Origin: DASZHC01 sp035938215
Lineage (GTDB): Bacteria; Verrucomicrobiota; Verrucomicrobiia; Chthoniobacterales; JAFAMB01
Length of the DNA stretch: 9,151 nucleotides
Direction: 5' to 3'
Assembly (NCBI GenBank): GCA_035938215.1
Contig: DASZHC010000156.1
Coordinates: 1 to 9,151 of the forward strand
In this document: positions 7,449 through 9,151 of the stretch, one piece after another
How the letters are laid out: each line of letters begins with the position of its first letter
Numbering within the stretch: position 1 is the first letter of the stretch
Notes under the pieces: generated by a model
Database searches by the model: none
The model's input: only the letters and a program-made list of their open reading frames with translations
What the model was told of the DNA's origin: nothing
Position numbers and translations under genes: made by a program

Positions 7449-8543
7449 TATCCGCCGCCCGGCCGGCCAGCACTCCGCTCTTCAGAGACTTGATCCGCTC
7501 CGCACAGCCATGAGCTGCGGTCTGCCACGCCCAACCGGCGCTCTTTCCCTGGCCGATCCAGTTTTCGGCCTCCGTTAGCAGCTGCGGATCTTCAAGGAGG
7601 ATTCTGTGTGCAACGAGGATTTCACTCTGCCCGTTCCCAGCTGCCGCAGCTTCAGCATCAAGCTCGCTACGCGTTACCGCCACAGCCTCATGCAGCTTAT
7701 TTCTTTCAACAGTTGCATCCGCCCCATATTCCTTGACTTTCACGACCGGTTGAAGAAGTCTCGCGACCCGGCCGACCGCCAGTGCGGGAGACGCAGAAAC
7801 GCCCCGAAAGATGCCGGCTTCTTCCTGCTCGGGTTGGGCCGGCAAAATCGGACGCGGAGCGACTGCCGTTCTCGTTGCTGCCTGGTTTTCCGCCAGGCCG
7901 AAGGCCTTGCCTGCAGCCGACTCCAGAGCCTCCTTTGCCTCGTTGGCGTCCAAGCCCCGGGCGGTGATTCGAATTGCGTCGCCCCGCTCAATCTCCAGCC
8001 CGAGAAGGGCGACAACACTCTTCGCATCCGCCGATCTGCCCGATGCCCCGGAAATCGTAATTGTGCTCTTGAAACGACGAGCCGTGTCAGCCAGGGCAGC
8101 CGCAGGCCGGGCATGGATCCCATGTTCGGCTTCGACAACAATGGGCGCCGATTCCGCATGAGGCAACGTCCCATCTTCCGTTGAGCCCGATTGCGATGGC
8201 TCTTCGCTTTGCGAACAATGAGGTCGGGATCGAACTCCATGAGCACGTCGCCCCGGTGCACTCGTTGCCCGGCAGATACTCGGACTTCGAAGCCCTCTCC
8301 GCCTAGATTGACCGTTTCAATTCCGACGTGGATCAAGAGTTCGGCGCCCTGGTCCGTAGCCAGCGTAACAGCATGCCGCTTCCGATGAACCTGCTTTACT
8401 TTGGCACTGCACGGAGACAAAACCCGGCTATCAATGGGATCGATTGCCAGGCCGTCGCCCGCCATTCCCTGCGCGAAAACCGGATCAGGAACATTCTGAA
8501 GGGATACGACAGGACCGGAAAGGGGAGAATAAAGAATTTCCAT
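7379..8543 (-). pseudogene. nagF: Remnant of PTS EIIA-HPr-EI fusion protein (NagF-like)
   Basis: The ATG at 8543 opens an EIIA(Glc)-type domain: MEILYSPLSGPVVSLQ, then RKRHAVTL (His57) and ELLIHVGIETV with the phosphoacceptor His72. It stays in register to FDPDLIVRKAKS (codon ending 8199); the last 30 or so EIIA residues are gone and the frame changes. The next frame gives a linker (EPSQSGSTEDG), then HPr with GIHARPAA (active His, codon 8113-8115) and AKSVVALL, then the EI N-terminus from GIFRGVSASPALAVGRV to LAGRAAD at 7450. There a deletion jumps to FLDRAEPPTEEAHLKEYR, a piece from the EI barrel, out of frame, which causes a stop at 7420. The EI phospho-His region and almost all of the PEP-binding barrel are absent. 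An intact protein of this type is about 840 residues and feeds phosphate from PEP to NagE. This copy cannot do so. Confidence 0.87.
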
Positions 8544-8661
8544 TTACACTACGATTTTGAATTTTGTTTTTTAGTGAGCCCATCCTCGGACTCGTTGAAG
8601 GCGTGACAGATTGAAACTGGAGTTGGTCAAAAGTGACGAATTCGATGGCGATACCGCGCAA
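8544..8661. other. Intergenic spacer upstream of nagF remnant
   Basis: The 118 bp lie between the SIS gene stop (8662-8664) and the nagF ATG. No gene, clear hairpin or strong -35/-10 pair is visible. Before the ATG the minus strand is A+T-rich (ACTAAAAAACAAAATTCAAAATCGTAGTGTAA is spread over about 8544-8575), with no obvious Shine-Dalgarno. Confidence 0.4.
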
Positions 8662-9018
8662 TTAATTTCCTGTTGTGCTCGTTCGCTCCGGGAAGGTTCG
8701 CGCTCGCAAAGATGGAACCGGAACTCTCATTTCCGCGAGAAGTTCGCTTATGCGCTCAAGCATCAAGTTATAGATCAGCGTCGACGCAATCGTACTGGCA
8801 GGCCCTGCGCGCAGTTCGCCGGCCTGAACCGTCAAAACTGCGTCTCCAACCGGGACATGGTTGTCAATGACCAGATCAGCTTCAGAGATTGCGGTTTTGT
8901 TTAATCCCCGTCCCTCAGCAACCGATTGGCAATAGGCGCGCGATGTTATCGCTATGACCGTCAATCCTAGCTTGCGCGCTTCGGTGGCCGCTTCGACGGG
9001 AACGGAATTAACCCGCAT
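8662..9018 (-). pseudogene. SIS (sugar isomerase) domain protein, C-terminal half only
   Basis: The frame encodes the second half of a SIS-fold phosphosugar-binding protein. NSVPVEAATEARKLGLTVIAITS follows the usual position after the SNSG-x-N loop. Next come EADLVIDNHVPVGDAV, AGPASTIAS and LIYNLMLERISELL, in the order seen in UPF0309/SIS_13-type proteins of about 240 residues. The first half, including the serine-rich phosphate loop, is missing. The nominal ATG at 9018 is preceded two codons earlier by an in-frame TGA (9022-9024), and similarity begins only at the third residue, so this is not a true start. As first gene of the nag operon it would be expected to act on a phosphorylated amino sugar or to sense one. 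The exact function is unknown even for intact relatives. Confidence 0.72.
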
Positions 9019-9151
9019 TTTTCATAACCCCGTAAGGTTGCATGATCCTTGTAGATTGTGGCGATTTTAAAGCTAGCCATTAAGATAGCTTATTAGCGGA
9101 TCCGCTTTTAGAGAATACCCGAGGGCCTTGGCCGTAGGCTTTTGGGCTTTT
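9019..9151. other. A+T-richer unassigned segment next to the broken SIS gene
   Basis: Composition drops visibly compared with the coding DNA to the left. It holds a perfect 12-bp palindrome AGCGGATCCGCT (9095-9106) and a 6-bp inverted repeat AAGCTA/TAGCTT (9070-9075, 9086-9091). On the minus strand an open frame (KSPKAYGQGPRVFSKSG...) enters from the window end and stops at a TAATG overlap near 9079-9083; I do not recognise it. It could be the end of an inserted element or a decayed part of the SIS locus. Confidence 0.35.

Noticed and set aside
7606..8184. Plus-strand 192-codon frame
   Set aside because: Antisense to the HPr and EI parts of the nagF remnant; Arg/Cys-rich composition typical of a shadow frame.
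1..9151. CRISPR array, tRNA or rRNA genes, defence genes
   Set aside because: No regularly spaced repeats, no cloverleaf-like or rRNA-like sequence, and no nuclease, methylase or toxin-antitoxin motif was seen on either strand.

Overview
This 9.15-kb window comes from a Gram-negative-type bacterium of moderate G+C content. The content is a prepilin/T2SS-F pair, a cytoplasmic histidine kinase with an RsbRD-like N-terminus, a NagB-PIG-L fusion, and a Pseudomonas/Xanthomonas-style EIIA-HPr-EI fusion. Together these would fit a soil Verrucomicrobia or Acidobacteria lineage, but this placement is an inference from gene content and is not secure.

Left part (1-1064, minus strand): a short secretion or pilus operon. 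A type IV prepilin-like protein (537-1064) is followed 29 nt later by a type II secretion F / PilC-family inner-membrane protein (507 to the window edge, partial). A small inverted repeat sits exactly over the prepilin ribosome-binding site. Middle left (1210-2409, plus strand): an orphan soluble histidine kinase. It converges on the next operon across a 148-bp gap that carries a GC-rich 17-bp direct repeat.

Right part (2558-9018, minus strand): one co-directional GlcNAc utilisation operon, in transcription order SIS-domain protein, nagF-like (EIIA-HPr-EI), nagE-like (EIIC-EIIB-EIIB), nagA, nagB-PIG-L. In an intact pathway the PTS would import and phosphorylate GlcNAc, NagA would deacetylate GlcNAc-6-P, and NagB would deaminate and isomerise GlcN-6-P to fructose-6-P. 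Here the two downstream enzyme genes look intact, but every gene upstream of nagA is broken. EIIA has lost its C-terminus and the frame. EI is cut down to its N-terminal piece plus a fragment of about 23-28 codons, without its phospho-His domain. EIIC has lost its N-terminus and carries a 1-nt frameshift. The SIS gene starts abruptly in mid-domain next to AT-rich, unassigned DNA that reaches the window end.

Two points stand out. The first is this one-sided decay (or mis-assembly) of the import half of the pathway while the catabolic half stays open. The second is a PIG-L/LmbE domain on NagB whose metal-binding motifs are largely replaced. I did not find a convincing new defence or mobile system.
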